Positions 62,571 to 64,000 of a stretch of 64,000 nucleotides of DNA are shown one piece after another; positions within the stretch are counted from its first letter, which is position 1, and every line of letters begins with the position of its first letter. The position numbers were made by a program, and so were the translations under genes. The DNA comes from Peptococcaceae bacterium UBA3937 (GTDB taxonomy: Bacteria; Bacillota; Peptococcia; DRI-13; DTU073). The DNA lies in contig DGEB01000015.1 of the NCBI GenBank assembly GCA_002385735.1, forward strand, positions 23,764-87,763, in the 5' to 3' direction. The notes below the pieces were generated by a model. That model was not told the DNA's origin. It saw only the letters and a program-made list of their open reading frames with translations, and searched no databases.

Positions 62571-63943
62571 TGAAAAACATTACTTTATGGATTCTGACCG
62601 TTGCTTCCTTTTTAACCCCCTTCATGGGCAGCGCCATAAACCTGGCGATTCCTGTGATTGGCCGGGAATTCGGGAGCGACGTGTATCAGCTTAGCTTGGC
62701 GCTCACCAGCTTTTTGTTAGCTTCCGCCGCCTTTTTATTACCTTTGGGCCGGCTCAGTGATATTCTGGGGAAGCGCAAAATCTTTGTCTGGGGGATTGCC
62801 TTATTTTCCTGTTCTTCGCTTCTTTGCGCTTTTGCCTGGTCGATCAACGCCTTAATTCTTTTCCGGATTCTGCAGGGCGCTGCTTCGGCGATGATTTTTG
62901 CCACTTCGGTTTCAATCCTCACCTTGGTCTTCTCTCCGGAGGAAAGAGGCCGCGTTTTCGGGATTAATTCGGCGGCTGTTTATATCGGCCTGTCACTAGG
63001 TCCGGTAATGGGCGGGAGCATCACCCATTATTGGGGCTGGCGGTATATTTTCATCTTTACGGCCTTAGTCAGCTTCATGGTGCTATTGTTGGTACGTAAG
63101 TATCTCCAAAAAGAATGGGTTAGCGCGAAAGGAGAACAGTTTGATCTAAAGGGAGCCCTTTTTTACGGACTGGGGGTCAGCGCGTTAATGTACGGCGCGT
63201 CGTCCCTGGCGCGCTGGTCCGGTGCGACGGTCTTTTTGGGCGCGGGCTTAGGTTTGTTATTCTTTTTTGTGCTTTTTGAGCTCAAAACGAAAACCCCGCT
63301 CATTCAGTTGGGGATTTTCCGCCACAACGTAACCTTTACTTTTTCCAGTTTGGCCGCTTTGATTAGCTATAGCGCTACGGCGGCCGTTGGTTTTCTGATT
63401 TCTTTGCATCTGCAGATTGTGCGAGGGCTGGATGCCCAAATGGCCGGCATGGTTCTCTTATGCCAGCCGGTTTTGCAGGCGCTCTTTTCTCCTTTTGCCG
63501 GCAGGCTGTCCGACCGGGTAGAGCCCCGTGTGGTAGCCTCCATCGGGATGGCGGTGACCACCCTCGGACTGTTCTTTTTTACTTTCCTTACCGCTGGGAC
63601 GCCATGGTGGTTTTTGCCGGCTAATCTCGCCCTTTTGGGCATCGGTTTTGCCTTTTTTGCCTCGCCGAACAACAACGCGATCATGAGCTCGGTGGAAAAG
63701 AAAGAATACGGCGTGGCATCAGCGGTACTGGGGACGATGCGGCTTTTAGGACAGTCCCTTGGTATGGCGTTAATGACCTTTATTATCACTCTGTATTTGG
63801 GAACGGTGACGATTACGCCGGAATCGGGTGATTTGTTGGCCAGGAGCACCCAAGTAGCTTTTCTTTTGTTTACCTGGCTTTGTTTCGGCGGTATTTTTGC
63901 TTCTTTGGCCCGGGGAAAGCTGAACCGGGAAGAAGCCAGCTGA
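62570..63943 (+). CDS. MFS drug exporter, DHA2 (EmrB/QacA) type
   Basis: A 457-residue transporter with about 13-14 membrane helices. The DHA2 motifs are visible: LPLGRLSDILGKRKIF between helices 2 and 3, FRILQGAASAMIFATS, and GPVMGGSITHYWGWRYIFI. It probably exports lipophilic compounds with proton import. The ATG overlaps the nrdG stop, so it is translationally coupled with the nrd unit, though a functional link is not obvious. The 57 bp after it show no clear terminator. Confidence 0.9.
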   Translation: MKNITLWILTVASFLTPFMGSAINLAIPVIGREFGSDVYQLSLALTSFLLASAAFLLPLGRLSDILGKRKIFVWGIALFSCSSLLCAFAWSINALILFRILQGAASAMIFATSVSILTLVFSPEERGRVFGINSAAVYIGLSLGPVMGGSITHYWGWRYIFIFTALVSFMVLLLVRKYLQKEWVSAKGEQFDLKGALFYGLGVSALMYGASSLARWSGATVFLGAGLGLLFFFVLFELKTKTPLIQLGIFRHNVTFTFSSLAALISYSATAAVGFLISLHLQIVRGLDAQMAGMVLLCQPVLQALFSPFAGRLSDRVEPRVVASIGMAVTTLGLFFFTFLTAGTPWWFLPANLALLGIGFAFFASPNNNAIMSSVEKKEYGVASAVLGTMRLLGQSLGMALMTFIITLYLGTVTITPESGDLLARSTQVAFLLFTWLCFGGIFASLARGKLNREEAS

Positions 63944-64000
63944 CGGTCTTGCCTTAATGGGGCAAAAAAAAAGAGGGGTAAAGAAGCGTTCACTTAGGGA

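Overview
The window reads as one contiguous stretch of chromosome from an anaerobic, endospore-forming member of the Bacillota (Firmicutes). It has a Clostridia or Peptococcaceae-like flavour and a moderate GC content judged by eye. The evidence is the sporulation set (spoIIGA-sigE-sigG, yqfC-yqfD, a ylmC/ymxH-type gene), the Firmicutes gene orders hrcA-grpE-dnaK-dnaJ-prmA-rsmE-mtaB and phoH-pgpH-ybeY-cdd-era...yqzL-recO-glyQ-glyS-ccpN-ppdK, a glycyl T-box, an oxygen-sensitive class III ribonucleotide reductase, pyruvate phosphate dikinase and rubrerythrin. The unusual marker is an archaeal-type chaperonin between hrcA and grpE. This arrangement is known for group III chaperonins of Carboxydothermus-like bacteria, so a relative of those lineages is likely. 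The species cannot be named from the sequence.

Layout. 1-9.5 kb: heat-shock operon (hrcA 3' part, group III chaperonin, grpE, dnaK, dnaJ) running on into prmA, rsmE and mtaB. 9.6-11 kb: a HIT-family gene, rpsU, and a convergent lytic transglycosylase. 11.2-14.4 kb: membrane-domain genes nfeD and floA plus an unknown membrane-anchored protein. 14.4-23.5 kb: sporulation and housekeeping run yqfC, yqfD, phoH, pgpH, ybeY, a CNNM/CBS transporter, a YerB-like protein, cdd and era. 23.6-31.3 kb: a nucleoside-uptake ABC system, a small membrane protein, mgtE with a structured leader, and deoC, all lying between era and recO. 31.5-39.9 kb: yqzL, recO, a DUF4342 protein, T-box, glyQ, glyS, a CcpN-like regulator and ppdK. 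40-44.5 kb: a loose accessory patch with small membrane ORFs, a C_GCAxxG protein, rubrerythrin, a toxin-antitoxin pair, a 5'-truncated DUF2200 gene and a membrane protein. 44.5-51.1 kb: a universal stress protein divergent from a complete mrpABCDEFG antiporter operon. 51.1-55 kb: a nonsense-interrupted gene, an ECF S-component/DUF1893 fusion, an iron-sulfur aldo/keto reductase and an ABC-ATPase/HlyD chimera. 55.2-59.1 kb: spoIIGA, sigE, a GNAT gene, sigG and the ylmC/ymxH-type gene. 59.1-64 kb: nrdR-nrdD-nrdG behind two NrdR-box-like sites, then an MFS exporter.

How the genes work together. The first operon couples HrcA control to Hsp70 and an added chaperonin. The nucleoside importer sits with cdd and deoC, which fits salvage and catabolism of pyrimidine nucleosides. 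The CcpN-like regulator beside ppdK suggests gluconeogenic or pyruvate-node control. The two sporulation sigma genes carry recognisable promoter architectures: a wide-spacer promoter before spoIIGA and a forespore-type promoter before sigG. The nrd operon carries a pair of boxes 32 bp apart, suited to NrdR autoregulation.

No rRNA, tRNA, CRISPR array, prophage or intact insertion sequence was recognised. The strongest oddities are the group III chaperonin, the in-frame ABC-ATPase/HlyD chimera at 53.7-55.0 kb, the ECF/DUF1893 fusion, the 15-bp repeat expansion inside rsmE, and the hairpin leader of mgtE. I do not claim a wholly new system.
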